From positions 9,779,099-9,843,098 of the forward strand of contig NC_048553.1 in assembly GCF_902806685.2 (NCBI RefSeq): 64,000 nucleotides of DNA, in the 5' to 3' direction. Below, one piece after another: positions 40,675 through 51,833 of the stretch. Made by a program: the position numbers and the translations under genes. The notes beneath the pieces are model-generated. The model saw nothing but the letters and a program-made list of their open reading frames with translations. It ran no database searches and was not told the origin of the DNA. Within the stretch, counting starts at the first letter, position 1; each line of letters begins with the position of its first letter. The stretch is from Maniola hyperantus. Taxonomy: Eukaryota > Arthropoda > Insecta > Lepidoptera > Nymphalidae.

Positions 40675-40915
40675 TATTGCATGACAGGCTTGCGATTGAT
40701 AAAAGCAATATTGAAGTCTAGGTTGGAGCGCGCTTGCCTAGAAGAGGCCTATTCACTCCTGCTTTGAAGATATTTAGGGATTATTTAGGTTATTCGCAGC
40801 AGGAAACACGGAAGCCGAAAAGGCATTCCACAACTTAGCGGTTCGTATCAGAATCCATGTTACAGATTTCTACAGTGTGAATAGTTGGTAGCTGGTATTG
40901 ATTACTAAAATCTAG
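40675..40915 (+). repeat. CCTAAGATGGAGCGCGC repeat family, longer copy
   Basis: TTGGAGCGCGCTTGCCTAGA, GGCCTATTCACTCCTGCTTT, GCAGGAAACACGGAAGCCG and AGCGGTTCGTATCAGAA. Similar blocks are at 44300-44440 and 47375-47475. Confidence 0.55.
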
Positions 40916-41340
40916 AATTCTAATCATAAAATCTACTTAATTTGACTAAGTAATTTTCTTATTTAATTTGAAAATTATGAAACCTAGCAGTAAATAATTA
41001 GTAAAGTATTGACGCAAGGTAAGACGATTTTTATAGGCAATTTACTTAGCTATGTAAACGTCTCTGATAGTTCTTGGGATAGGTATATATTCCTTATTTA
41101 TTTTCCTTTACTCTTGTATTTAGATACTGATGATGATTATTGAGTTTAGGTATTTACTTTTGCATAGACGTTATTGCAGAGACTCTGAAAGACCTTAATG
41201 CACTGCTCAATTACCTTAGCAGTTTCTCAACATGAGTAATCGTTGAGAACTCTGCACTCGAAATTGAAGACGAGTATGTAATATAGGTATAACTGAGACA
41301 CACAGTCTAGCTAGGTTAGTCCAATTTCGAGAAAGAGGTT

Positions 41341-41915
41341 AGCCGCCCAATACAACTCGACTGGGCAGCGTTCGGGAAGCTCCGAAATTCCTCAGTGTTT
41401 GAAGACCAAAATCTTCGAACAGTGCGTTTTGCCAGTGATGACATAATATGGACCCGAGACATGGTAGCTAAATATGGGCTTCATAAGAAAGCTCAAGAGT
41501 GACTCAGCGGGTGATGGATAGAACTATGCTTGGAGTTTCTCTACGTGATCAAAACATAGAAGTGACGAGATGCGTAGGAGAACCAGAGCAACCGACATAG
41601 ATAAAGGGTTGCGAACCTGAAAAAGGACTTTGGGGTCCCAGGGTTAGAATGGCGACCTCACACTGGAAAGCACAGCGTTGGAAGATCCTCCACTAAGTGG
41701 ACAGACGGCCGGCGGCGCCGGCGCGGCGAAAAACCGTGGCGTATGGACTATGGAAGTCCCTACAAGCTTACAATACTATAGAATTGTTGAAACGCCCACT
41801 TGGTGGACGGACGAATTTCAAGCAAGTGGGGCTCGACAATTTCAATTCGACCCGAGGACGTGTCTTCTACAAATTCTTGCAAGATGACTTTGTCCAGCAG
41901 TGGACGTCGATTCCG
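41341..41915 (+). pseudogene. RTE-clade LINE 3' region, decayed
   Basis: CTGGGCAGCGTTCGGGAAGC, AGTGCGTTTTGCCAGTGATG, GGGCTTCATAAGAAAGCTCA and CTCAGCGGGTGATGG, then a broken RRTRATDIDK..VGRSST-like end. An internal rearrangement follows, and it closes with GTCCAGCAGTGGACGTCGAT. Several frameshifts; not functional. Confidence 0.8.
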
Positions 41916-41927
41916 AAAAAACTGCTT

Positions 41928-42090
41928 CAGTCATTATTACAATCTCAGTCATTTTTCTGATTGGTGGAATTTATGGTATCCTAGTTGCAAAAATGCATTG
42001 TAGCCAATAGTGAGCGAGCGTCAACCAATCAGAGCTGATTGCCATCGTTTGTAGCTGTAATTTTACCGTAATCGAGCAGCTGATCGGTCG
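41928..42090. repeat. MITE-like repeat, TCATTATTACAATCTCA family
   Basis: CAGTCATTATTACAATCTCA, TTCTGATTGGTGGAAT, GCCAATAGTGAGCGAGCGTC and CAACCAATCAGAGCTGATTG. It matches 47995-48185. The sides are partly inverted (ATTACAATCTCA..GATTGG against CCAATCAGAG..TGTAGCTGTAAT). Confidence 0.6.
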
Positions 42091-42726
42091 GTCTGTCTAT
42101 TGAAACAGCGATGACGATAAAGCGGAATTGAAGGTATCATTCGCTCCATCTTTAAATGATTTGAATAACCACGCAACTTGTTTTAATTGTAAAAGCGAAC
42201 TAAGTAGGTAATTAGTATGCAGCCTTGTTTACCTTTCAAGTTGCTACAATGAAACACAAAATATATAAAGTACCTAGTTATTTTTAAATGTTGTACGTCA
42301 ATAATATCCCTATTTACGTAGGACGATGGTTAATAAATCTATTTAAAAAATGTGGCCGGTTACACAAGTCAGTACGAAATTGTTAATAACATAAAAATCT
42401 TATACGATAAAATATGACTTGCAATAAATTTTTGATATATAGAGGCTCATTATTTATTACTTTTGAAGGTCATAGAAACATTTCATTGAGGTTTGAATAG
42501 AGTTTTGTAGCTACTATTTTGTACCTACTACTACTAAATACCTATAAAAGTTTAATTGAATGAAAAATAGTTTTACTTATTATTTATTTATTTACTAGTT
42601 TGTACGGCGAAGTAGAGTTTTTAAATGGTCCGCTAGTGGTAGAATGTCCCCGATGGGCTGATATTATCAGGGTCTTAATTAAAACCGTTACTCACAAACA
42701 AGTTAAAAGCATAAATAAGTCAATTA

Positions 42727-43444
42727 GGACTTTTTAGGGTTCCGTAGCCGAATAGCAAAAAACGGAACCCTTATAGATTAGTCATGTCTGTCTATCTGTC
42801 TGGATGTATGTCACAGCCACTTTTTTCCGAAACTATAAGAGCTATACTGCTGAAACTTGGTACGTAGATGTATTCTGTGAACCGCATTAAGGTTTTTATG
42901 CAAAAATAGAAAAAAAAACAATAAATTTTGGGGTTCCCCATAGTTAGAACTGAAACCCAAAAATTTTTTTTCTTCAAACCCATACGTGTAGGGTATCTAT
43001 GGATAGGTCTTCAAAAATGATATTGAGGTATCTAATATCATTTTTTTCTACACTGAATAGTTTGCGCGAGATACACTTCCAAAGTGAATGTGCCCCCCCC
43101 CCCCCTGTAACTTCTTAAATAAGAGAATGATAAAACTAAAAAAAATTTGATGTACCTACATAGCCATGCAAACTTCCACCGAAAATTGGTTTGAACGAAA
43201 TCTAGTAAGTAGTTTTTGATTTATCGTGCAAAATGTCGATAAAATACGATTATACTACGGAACTTTATTTGTAACCACTTCATAACAAACTAACTTATTA
43301 TAATTTAATTTAATGTAATTACTAACCTAACTAACTCCCGCACAAAATTAAATAGATACAATGTAAATGAGTGAACACTTAATAGGCATATGTACAAACT
43401 AGAAATAAGTAGCTAAGTAAAAATGTAAAAGCTGTTTGTGTTCC

Positions 43445-43477
<33 letters not shown>

Positions 43478-43512
43478 CTCAGTGCGCGAGTCTGATTCGC
43501 ACTTGGCCGGTT
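42727..43512 (-). mobile_element. GGCCAAGTGCGAGTC SINE relative, long variant
   Basis: Tail end TTTTTAGGGTTCCGTAGCCG and head at the right (GCGCGAGTCTGATTCGCACT, TGGCCGGTTTTT). The interior differs from the common form: GAAACTTGGTACGTAGATGT, TTTGGGGTTCCCCATAGTTA, GTGTAGGGTATCTATGG. Here the tRNA-like head is joined to a different body. It is interrupted by a poly(A)-bearing insertion at 43264-43475. Confidence 0.75.
43264..43475 (+). mobile_element. poly(A)-tailed retroposed insertion
   Basis: Interrupts TACGGAAC / CCCTCAGTGCGCGAG of the host SINE and ends in 28 consecutive A (43448-43475). The body (TAACTTATTATAATTTAATT, GTAAAAGCTGTTTGTGTTCC) has no recognisable gene. The uninterrupted A run suggests recent LINE-mediated retroposition of a short 3' fragment. 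Confidence 0.65.
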
Positions 43513-43556
43513 TTTTGCTTTAAACTTGTAGGCGTTGGCACTTACAAAATCAACGA

Positions 43557-43935
43557 TCCATGCTAATAATATAAATGCGAAAGTGTATCTGTCTGTCTCT
43601 CAATCTGCATACTTACTATCTATGTTTTCACGGCCTGTTACGTTTAGCCAATTTTGACCAAATTCGGTGCATATGCCACTTTTGATACCCGAAAATTAAA
43701 AAGTTCCAACGGCATTTTGAAAAACCCTCACACCGGAATTCAAAGTCAAGATAGGGGCTTCTTTAGAGGACGCTTTAGATAACATTTGTCATACACAACC
43801 TCAATGCATTGCGTAAACGTTGAATATGACACATGTCGTTTGAATCGTCCTCTAAAGAAGCCCCTATCTAGACTTGACTATGAATTCCAGTGTAAACCCA
43901 CGTGGACAAAGTTGCGGTCATCACCTAATTAATAC
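43557..43935 (+). mobile_element. Helitron-like element, TCCATACTA subtype, split by a MITE
   Basis: TCCATGCTAATAATATAAAT, TTTTCACGGCCTGTTACGTT and AAAAGTTCCAACGGCATTTT, then the MITE, then AAACCCACGTGGACAAAGTT, GCGGTCATCACCTAAT. Confidence 0.75.
43730..43892. mobile_element. foldback MITE nested in a Helitron-like element
   Basis: Arms ACACCGGAATTC..GTCAAGATAGGGGCTTCTTT..AGAGGACG and CGTCCTCTAAAGAAGCCCCT..ATCTAGACTTGACTATGAATTCCAGTGT are inverted, around about 70 bp of unique centre. Confidence 0.8.
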
Positions 43936-44042
43936 AGAGATAGCTTGCATCATGATACAGACTACTTTTTATCCTGGAAAAATCAAGGAATTCTGATGGG
44001 ATTTTGAAAAACCCAAATCCGAAGTCGCGGGCATCATCTAGT
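43931..44042 (+). mobile_element. Helitron-like element, 5'-truncated
   Basis: CAGAGATAGCTTGCATCATG, CTACTTTTTATCCTGGAAAA, AAATCCGAAGTCGCGGGCAT, CATCTAGT. Part of the hairpin arm (CACGCGGACG) is deleted. Confidence 0.75.
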
Positions 44043-45234
44043 GAAAAATAAATATTAACTTCACAAAATCTTCGAGTTTCACCGAGTAAATATTGTATGG
44101 TTATGTAGGTCAAGGCAAACCCAGACCCCACCAGTGCCAATTGAAAGACCGAGTTAAAAATAGACCCCGCACGATCTGAATATTAATTATAATCATCGGG
44201 ATACAGTTCTGCTGACCGTGATTATATGTTTAGGTCTACACTTTTAGACTTGCAGCAGTGCAAGTGCAGTATGCCTTAAAAAAATAGTAGTCAATGTTAA
44301 AAGTTTTGCTTGCGCGCTTATTCACTCCTGCCTTGAAGGTATTTAGGTTATACCTACTTGACAGGAAACACACGGGCGCCGGAAGGGCATTTCATACCTT
44401 AGCGGTTCGTATCAGAAACATTTCGTACGCGTAGATTGGATGTCGACCACATAACGGTGCCAACTTTCAAGGTGTCTGGCTGTTCAGTGGTTTAAGATAT
44501 AAGCAGGCGGTACTTAGCAGAAGTCCATGATACAGCTAGGATCAGATAAAACTGTTAAGCTTAGCGTGCAGCAAGTATTCTGAACTGCCCGCCCGCCTTC
44601 CTACTACCACCCAACACCACACAGATTTTCCAATACACACTCAAACAGCCGGAGCATCCTCAGGAGATATTGGATCTGCAATCATCATCATCATAGTTAT
44701 CAACTGATAGATCCGTGGGAACAGCTGGACTTAAACTACTTGAAATGTATATTTCACGCAGGTAGCCCTAAAGTAGCCCTACTTTTCTTTGATTTCACGT
44801 CACCATAACCTATATTTGACATATCGTCGATTCAGGATCAAACCGAGAGTTCCCTCACTCTAGTTCAATCTGATTGTAGTGTCAACGTCTCCTGAGAATG
44901 CCTCGGTGTCGGAAATATTTCCATGGACCTGGTTTTCCTTTACACGACGGAATGCATAAAAACTGCAAAAAATACAATACAATTTAACCATTTTGAAATC
45001 AGGCAAAAATAATCGCATCAAGCAAAGTTAACTCTTTCAAAATGAATTGAAGGTTTTTTAAAAGTTTACTCGCATTTAAACCTGTTGGTTGGCCCAGACC
45101 GAAATGCAACCAGTTTCTGAGACGTTGCCATTTAGGACAAAGGAATAATGTGATATTTTGAGACCGCACCGCTCCTCGGCACATTTTATTTGCAACTGAA
45201 TTTGAAAATGCTGTTATAGGTAGTATTATACTTA
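44043..45234. other. no gene established; scattered repeat fragments
   Basis: Contains a CCTAAGATGGAGCGCGC-family piece (44300-44440) and a piece of the 19255-type repeat (44745-44880). A 61-codon minus-strand frame (44999-45184: FLCPKWQRLRNWLHFGLGQP) has no recognised domain or splice signals and is not called a gene. Confidence 0.4.
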
Positions 45235-45452
45235 ACTAGCTTCTGCTCACGACAACATCCGCGTGCACTACACAAATTTGAAACCCTTTTTTTCACACAT
45301 TTAGGGGTTGAATTTTCAAAAATCCTTTCTTAGCGGATGCCTACGTCATAATATCTAATTTTCAGCCCGATCCGTCCAGTAGTTTGAGCTGTGCGTTGAT
45401 AGATCAGTCAGTCAGTCAGTCAGTCAGTCACCTTTTCCTTTTATATATTTAG
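45235..45452 (-). mobile_element. Helitron-like Lep1-type element, GACT subtype
   Basis: ACTAGCTTCTGCTCACGACA, TTAGGGGTTGAATTTTCAAA, GATCCGTCCAGTAGTTTGAG, then (CAGT)7 and CCTTTTCCTTTTATATATTT. The hairpin is partly eroded. Confidence 0.85.
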
Positions 45453-45700
45453 ATACATACTTAGTTTTAGGTGCTTTGAAGGTTTTCGTACCACCGTTGG
45501 CTCACTATTGAGCACGGGTCTCCTCCTCACCTCCTCCTCAGATTAGGGCGGATTTTTTATTCAGGAATAAATTAACAATTTTGTAGAAACTCTGTCAAAA
45601 TTTATTTATTCCTCAGTTAATAATATTAAAATTAGTTATATTATGACGATTGAAAAACTGGTGCTTAGTTTAATAAATGTCAGTATATGTATATTATTTA

Positions 45701-45945
45701 TCTAAATATATAAAAGGAAAAGGTGACTGACTGACTGACTGACTGACTGACTGACTGACTGACTGATCTATCAATGCACAGCTCAAACTACTGGACGGAT
45801 CGGGTTGAAATTTGGCATGCAGATAGCTATTATGACGTAGGCATCCGCTAAGAAAGGATTTTTGAAAATTCAACCCCTAAGGTGGTGAAATAGGTGTTTG
45901 AAATGTGTGTAGTCCACGCGGACGAAGTCGCGAGCATAAGCTAGT
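45701..45945 (+). mobile_element. Helitron-like Lep1-type element with expanded (GACT)n
   Basis: Canonical start TCTAAATATATAAAAGGAAA and end CCACGCGGACGAAGTCGCGA..GCATAAGCTAGT. The internal microsatellite has about ten GACT units (45725-45765), the longest in the window. Confidence 0.9.
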
Positions 45946-46315
45946 TAATAATCTATAGTAGATGACGAATGATGATGCAGTCAATACTTTAAGCAAATAT
46001 GACACTCGCCTAAGTCCACAGCTAAATATCTGGGAATACTTCGTTGCATCAAAAATGACCAAAGATTCTTTCACACAGAACACTAGAGGTTTCCCAATGA
46101 AGAGATTAGATATATTCAACGAAGCAAGAAAAGAGTTAAAATTATGCAAGCACCGATATTAAGACCGATGTTATCTGAAGCATGATATTTGCATAGTCAA
46201 CAATCTCTTGCACATAAATAGTTAGGTATTAAAGAAGTTTCACAATTAACTACTTTCTAATTTCCTTACGTAGGTACACCGCACATTTTACGTTTAACTG
46301 GTTTTAATGAAATAT

Positions 46316-46678
46316 ATTTGTATAGTCTATGCTTAATCTGGGATAGACTAACCATAGACTATACACATCCAAGGGTGGCTGTTTCAGGATGGATAAACGG
46401 AATAAGAGGTCAGAAATCATTAGTGAATTTGCTCGTGGAATATTCAACATTATTTTAAGAAAATATAAGTCTCTGAAATAGTCAATATACAGATATAATA
46501 TTATACAGATATATTGACTATTTCAGAGACTTATATTTCCTTAAAATAATGTTGAATATTCCACGAGCAAATTCAATAATGATTTTTGATCGCTTATTCC
46601 GTTTATCCATCCTTACAGCCACCTTTGGATGTGTATAGTCTATGCTTAGTCTATCCCAAAGCATAGACTTATACAAAT
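46316..46678. mobile_element. ~360-bp foldback element
   Basis: Nearly the whole element is one inverted repeat centred near 46500: TTTGTATAGTCTATGCTTA..GAAATAGTCAATATACAGAT pairs with ATATTGACTATTTCAGAGAC..CATAGACTTATACAAA. The sub-terminal CTTAATCTGGGATAGACTAA pairs imperfectly with TTAGTCTATCCCAAAGC. Open frames on both arms are mirror images. Confidence 0.85.
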
Positions 46679-47374
46679 TCCGTAAATAAGGTACGACCAT
46701 TGATTTATTAACTACACGACAATGAGGATTAACTGTTTTCTCAGCTGGTATAGGGATCTCAGTCATCTAATTGATATTTATTTTATTTGTAATTGTCTTA
46801 TGGGCTCAATTCTGACTACAATGCAATAATATGGTATGGTAACCTGGACCTGTTGGGGGTGATTTTCAATTTACACTTATATAAAACCTGAAAGATCGTA
46901 TAGTGGTTCTTACTTCTTATGCATTGCTAATTTAAATAGCAAACTACTGTAAATCTGTCAGCTGGTCTGTGGTGAGCAAATAAATCTGATTTAAATATTA
47001 ATGCATTAAAATGCATCATTATATATTTTTTGTATAAGTAATGATATTATCTGACGTTAATATTCATAAATAAGTCTCAAAGACTAGGTACTGTTATTAC
47101 TATTATGATTGGTAGGTACTATTAAAAATTAAATTATATCCTTGATATTTTTATGTGTCTACATATTTTAAGAGGAGTGTATTCTGAGCGCATTTTTATA
47201 GATATCTGACAAATCACAGACACAGATATTAATTTGTAGAGCGTGACTACAAAATTTCATTGATTTTAATTAGTTATTAATATTCAAACCAGGATCAAAC
47301 TTTGTTTGTACGAAGCTCGCTTCGAATACTTAATGGGTCGAAATAGGTATCAAATATTATGTATCATGGAGTTG

Positions 47375-47475
47375 CTCAGAGTAATATGTACGTGGCAGGA
47401 AACGCAGATGTCGGAACTCAGAAGGGAAACACGGTCGTAGGCAACCTTAACGGTTTGTATCAGAAACTCAGAGCT
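47375..47475 (+). repeat. CCTAAGATGGAGCGCGC repeat family, 3' part
   Basis: GTGGCAGGAAACGCAGATGT, GTAGGCAACCTTAACGGTTT and GTATCAGAAACTCAGAG. It is immediately left of the interleaved foldback. Confidence 0.45.
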
Positions 47476-47841
47476 AATGGGCAGATTACACCTACCGAGT
47501 ACAGTGGCGAGTCAGTGTCCTCGGCCGAGTACTCGGTTGGTATAAACACTTTTACGAGTGCAATTTCGCCAATTTCTCATGGGCAGATTCCACCTACCGA
47601 GTAGTGAAGCGAGACAGTAAAATGTCACTCGGCCGAGACAGTGCTGTGGTGGCCGTTTATACGTATTTCGAAATTGCGCCGAGCAGTCGTAAGTGTTTAT
47701 ACCAACCGAGTACTCGGCCGAGGACACTGACTCGCCACTGTACTCGTTAGGTGTAATCGTACCATCAGCCACAGCACTGTCTCGGCCGAGTGACATTTTA
47801 CCGTCTTGCTTCACTACTCGGTAGGTGTAATCTGCCCATTA
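47475..47841. mobile_element. interleaved foldback element (A-B-A'-B')
   Basis: Outer 27-bp inverted repeats begin TAATGGGCAGATTACACCTA, with TA on both sides as a likely duplication. Inside, block A (47485-47556) pairs with A' (47688-47757) and block B (47581-47649) pairs with B' (47769-47837), so the two stems interleave instead of nesting. Every arm carries CTCGGCCGAG, itself a palindrome, and each starts or ends with the same terminal motif CACCTACCGAGTA. Confidence 0.85.
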
Positions 47842-47994
47842 CATACAGATTCATAGAAACTATAGGTGTCGCTTACAGTTTGCGGTTGCCTGCAGCCCAT
47901 CTCGGACTTGTACCTTTAAAGTTATAATTTGGCCAATTGTGTGGGTGGCGGTGGCAATAAACGGGACTAGACTACCTATAGGGCGATTGTCTAC

Positions 47995-48185
47995 AACCTG
48001 CATCAATCATTATTACAATCTCAATTGTTCTGATAGGCTGAATTCGTGCGATTCTTGTTGCAACAATGCATTGCCATGCAACCATGCATGCCAATAGTGA
48101 GCTAACGTTCTAACCAATCAGAGATGATTGAGATCGTGACATTGTAGCTGTCATTCTCCCGCAATCGCGTAGCAGGTTTAATCAA
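47995..48185. repeat. MITE-like repeat, TCATTATTACAATCTCA family, second copy
   Basis: ACCTGCATCAATCATTATTA, CAATCTCAATTGTTCTGATA, CCAATAGTGAGCTAACGTTC and AACCAATCAGAGATGATTGA. It also has direct repeats of CCATGCA near its centre. Confidence 0.6.
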
Positions 48186-48754
48186 GTCGTATTAAATATG
48201 GATGTTTCTTTTTTACGTAAGAGGTCGATAGGGCATTAACACAAGTCGGATGTTCAATCACATACTATAAGGTCAAATCTACATAGAGGTATTATGCAAC
48301 GTCTCGCTTATAGCATGCTCATTTGTTTGTATCGAATACACATAGAAATGAAACCGGTTGAATAACAACCTTTCACATAATTTAAGTATGTAGGTAATTA
48401 AGTATATCGAACAAATTATTTATTATAGACACATACGAAAAATATACATCTACCTAATCGTGTTTTTATATAACGCATTCAAAAATTTACTAATATTAAT
48501 TTTGTTTCGTGACTGCAATTTGAAAATTCTATAATAGATATACCGTTAACTTTGACCACCCAAAAAAGCAAAGTGGGATGCACAAGTGATTATGCATACC
48601 TTCATGATAATAAAGTCAAATGTAAAATAGTCCAAAGTTAAATAAGCCCTGACTTGTGCAATGCATTTTGCATTTATTAGAATAGATTTATATTTTCAAA
48701 TAAACTTTTACAAATCAAAATATATATTTTAATTTGACTGACAGTCAAAGTCTA

Positions 48755-48918
48755 ACCTCCCGTTCCCATTATCGTTTGTCGGGCCCGGATTTAAATCGGA
48801 TGTTCCAGTGGCAGAACATTTTATATGAAGCTATTCACAATTGTCGGAAATCGATTTTGTGTCAAAAAGTATTGCCACTGGAATATCAAGCGACAAACGA
48901 CAAGTGGGAACGGGGGGT
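48755..48918. mobile_element. foldback MITE, ACCTCCCGTTCCCA family
   Basis: Left arm ACCTCCCGTTCCCATTATCGTTTGTCG and right arm CGACAAACGACAAGTGGGAACGGGGGGT are inverted. Inner arms GTTCCAGTGGCA and TGCCACTGGAA are also inverted. Confidence 0.8.
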
Positions 48919-49370
48919 AACGGTAACCGTAACGTAGCTTTAACCGCATGGACTAAGACTTAATGGACTAAGAGCCAGCGCGTGCCAGACCTTCATTAAG
49001 TTCGCTCTCTATAAAAAAGAGGAGGTACCTTTTCTCTATATAAGACTTAGGTAACTTAAGTAGTCAATAAAAAAAAAAAAATTAGATAGCAAGCCTGCAA
49101 TCTGCTACCAATAATAAATAATTAAATGCTCGAGTATGGTCAAACTATGCGTGGAACTCAACATGTCCATTACATAATATATACCATTCATACTATTATT
49201 TACATAAATAATAATATGTAACAGTGTAATTTAAATGTAGGGCAATTATTATTGAAAGCAATCTATTCTAGAAGAACGGGTCGTGGATCAACGCGTTGTT
49301 TTACAAAAAACAATGAAGACTTATTTTGTAACCTCTTTATTCTAGGTAGTATCACACGTGCGTATATTAT

Positions 49371-49592
49371 ACTAGCTTATGCTCGCGTTTTCGTCCGCGT
49401 GGACTACACAAATTTCAAACCCCCATTTCAACCCCTTAGGGGTTGAATTTTCAATGCCTACGTCATAATAGCTATCTGCATGCCAAATTTCAGTCCGATC
49501 CGTCCAGTAGTTTGAGCTGTGCGTTGATAGATAGTTAGTCAGACAGTTAGTCAGTCAGTCAGTCAGTCACCTTTTCCTTTTATATATTTAGA
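49371..49592 (-). mobile_element. Helitron-like Lep1-type element, GACT subtype
   Basis: ACTAGCTTATGCTCGCGTTT to CCTTTTCCTTTTATATATTTAGA with (CAGT)n (one CAGA unit). A short deletion removes CTTTCTTAGCGGATG. Confidence 0.85.
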
Positions 49593-50009
49593 TATATATG
49601 CCTAACGCGACATTTATCAGCCTGCATACGTCTACCGTTCGACATAAGCGTTTATAGTGCGTATTCCTTCATATTCGTTAGCCCTTGCGAAATATTAGCT
49701 ACTTCAAGATTTATTCAACGTAATTTGGTAATTTCAACACCTTATTTACATACAATTAACCGTAATGGCCTTACAATTTTATTAACCCCATGTAATTGCT
49801 CAAATTAACGAACGCAATCATTTGATAGGTACTACGAGTATTTCCTTAGTTCCTATACTAAACCTAGTTCTCACGCTCACGCATGAGAAAATCTATAGAC
49901 GCGTGTGAATTTATGTTTGCTAACATTCAGGAACCTCTTTTGTCACCTTTGATTTCTCATGAGAAAATTTCAGCAAATTATGCGTAGGTAGCTACTCTAT
50001 TTGCAAATG

Positions 50010-50180
50010 CATCATCATCAACTCAACGCTGGCAATTGGCATACTACTGAGCACGGGTCTCTTTTCAGAACGAGAAGTGAGAGGCGTTTGGCCATAGTCC
50101 ACTACGCTGGCCAGGTGCGGATTGGCAGACTTCACACACCTTTAAGAACATTCTGGAAAACTCTCAGGCATGCAGGTTTC
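50010..50180 (-). mobile_element. Metulj-like SINE, headless
   Basis: CATCATCATCAACTCAACGC, GGCATACTACTGAGCACGGG, CCACTACGCTGGCCAGGTGC and TCTCAGGCATGCAGGTTTC, then a T-rich run. Confidence 0.8.
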
Positions 50181-50755
50181 ATTTTTCAAGATTTTTTTTT
50201 TTTTGAAAAGGAGTCAGGACTCTCAATGAAATAAAGAATACTGCCCAGAGAGATCAAAATACAACACCTGCTAATTGATAATCAAATCAAATTAAGTATA
50301 ATTATAATATTCATATAAATAGTATTGAAATGGGTTTATTAAAATATATTTACATACAAAATATTCGTGAATCTTTTGTCCACGATTTTGTGAAACCTGA
50401 TTTTATAGAATTCATATTAAACCTTTTTGTAATTTTTGACTCGTAGACACCCCCCCAACTCTATCTAATCTTTATAAAATATTTCTTGGCGGTCAAAGGA
50501 AGTAATGAAATAATTTAAATTACGGACACTTAACTTATTGCTATGCTAATATATACTCGTATGAGAAGATAATTGTCTACTCTAGTGTCTGCAGAATAAG
50601 GTATTTAAAAATTCCGAGGAATATTTAAATTTTCAACGATAAAAAGTCTAGTCTATTTTTTATGTAATTAATTAGGAACACTACCATACACGTATTTTAC
50701 TTATCTTTTCTATAACTTATCTTATATTTTATTTATCTCCGTACTATATTTCATA

Positions 50756-50811
50756 ATTTTTAGGGTTCAGTACCTCAAAAGGAAAAACGGAACCCTTATA
50801 GGATCACTTTG

Positions 50812-50859
<48 letters not shown>

Positions 50860-51222
50860 CGGTCAAGAAACCTACAGGGTAATTCCCGTGGACCTAGAAT
50901 CATGAAATTTGGCAGGTAGGTACATCTTATAGAACTGACATTTGGGGAAAAATCTGAAAACCGTGAATTTAGGGTTAGATCACACAAAAAAAAAAAATGT
51001 GGTCATAAACTAATAATTAGTATTTACAACTTTCGAAGTGAGTGACTATATCAAATGGGGTATCATATTATGTAAGGTCTTCACCTGTACATTCTAAAAC
51101 AGATTTTTATTTATTTTTAAGCATCATAGTTTTTGAATTATCGTGCAAAATGTCTAAAAAATACGACTGTATTACGGAACCATCGTCGCGCGAGCCTGAC
51201 TCGCACTTGGCCGGTTTTTTTT
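50756..51222 (-). mobile_element. GGCCAAGTGCGAGTC SINE, near full length
   Basis: Tail end TTTTTAGGGTTCAGTACCTC with (CTGT)n at about 50815-50852. Head at the right: ACTGTATTACGGAACCATCG, TCGCGCGAGCCTGACTCGCA, CTTGGCCGGTTTTTT. It is very close to the copy at 54342. Confidence 0.9.
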
Positions 51223-51375
51223 ACGGATGGAATGAATCCCGTGGTATCTCTTTGATTTTCCGGGATAAAAAGTAGCCGATGTCCGTCCCCGGGATGTAAG
51301 CTAACTTTGCACCAAATATCATGAAAATCAGTTAAACAGAGACACTTTCGCTTTTAAAATATTAGTATGGAAGTA
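51223..51375 (-). mobile_element. Helitron-like element, TCCATACTA subtype, 3'-truncated
   Basis: ATCCCGTGGTATCTCTTTGA, TTTTCCGGGATAAAAAGTAG, GTCCCCGGGATGTAAGCTAA and AATATTAGTATGGA at its 5' end. The hairpin end is missing where it meets the SINE. Confidence 0.75.
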
Positions 51376-51833
51376 TGGATTTTAAGTTGGATTAGGTATT
51401 ATAATTCAACAGAATACAAAATATTTTCCATTTTATATTCCTCAGTTAAGACCCCAAAATCGATTTTAATTAAGTGATAGATGCACTAAACACGGGCACA
51501 TTATCGAGTAAATATTGTGTGAATTATTTATACAAAGTAAATATTTGGGCTACTCTAGGAATGCCATGATCGCCTTTTGCAATATGGCAAGGTCGTTATG
51601 ATACACGGATTATTACAAATCGATTCATATTCATGATTTGAGCAACAATAAAAAAAATTGTTTAAACACTGCGCATGAGATCAAATATACTTCTAGACTA
51701 GATTGGGGGATTCCAACATCAATGAGATTATATATCTACGCATGAATTTTCTTTGTCAATCGTAACGTAAATATGTGATATAAGAAAATAAGGCGTATTG
51801 TATGAAAGATCTGATAAATCTACACCCTATTAC

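Noticed and set aside
47359..47814. Mirror-image frames containing GEYSVGI-type peptides
   Set aside because: Both are translations of the interleaved inverted repeats. The shared peptide comes from the palindrome, not from a protein family.
50815..50852. CRISPR-like regular repeats in the (CTGT)n and (GACT)n tracts
   Set aside because: These are pure microsatellites inside SINE and Helitron-like elements of a eukaryote. There are no unique spacers.
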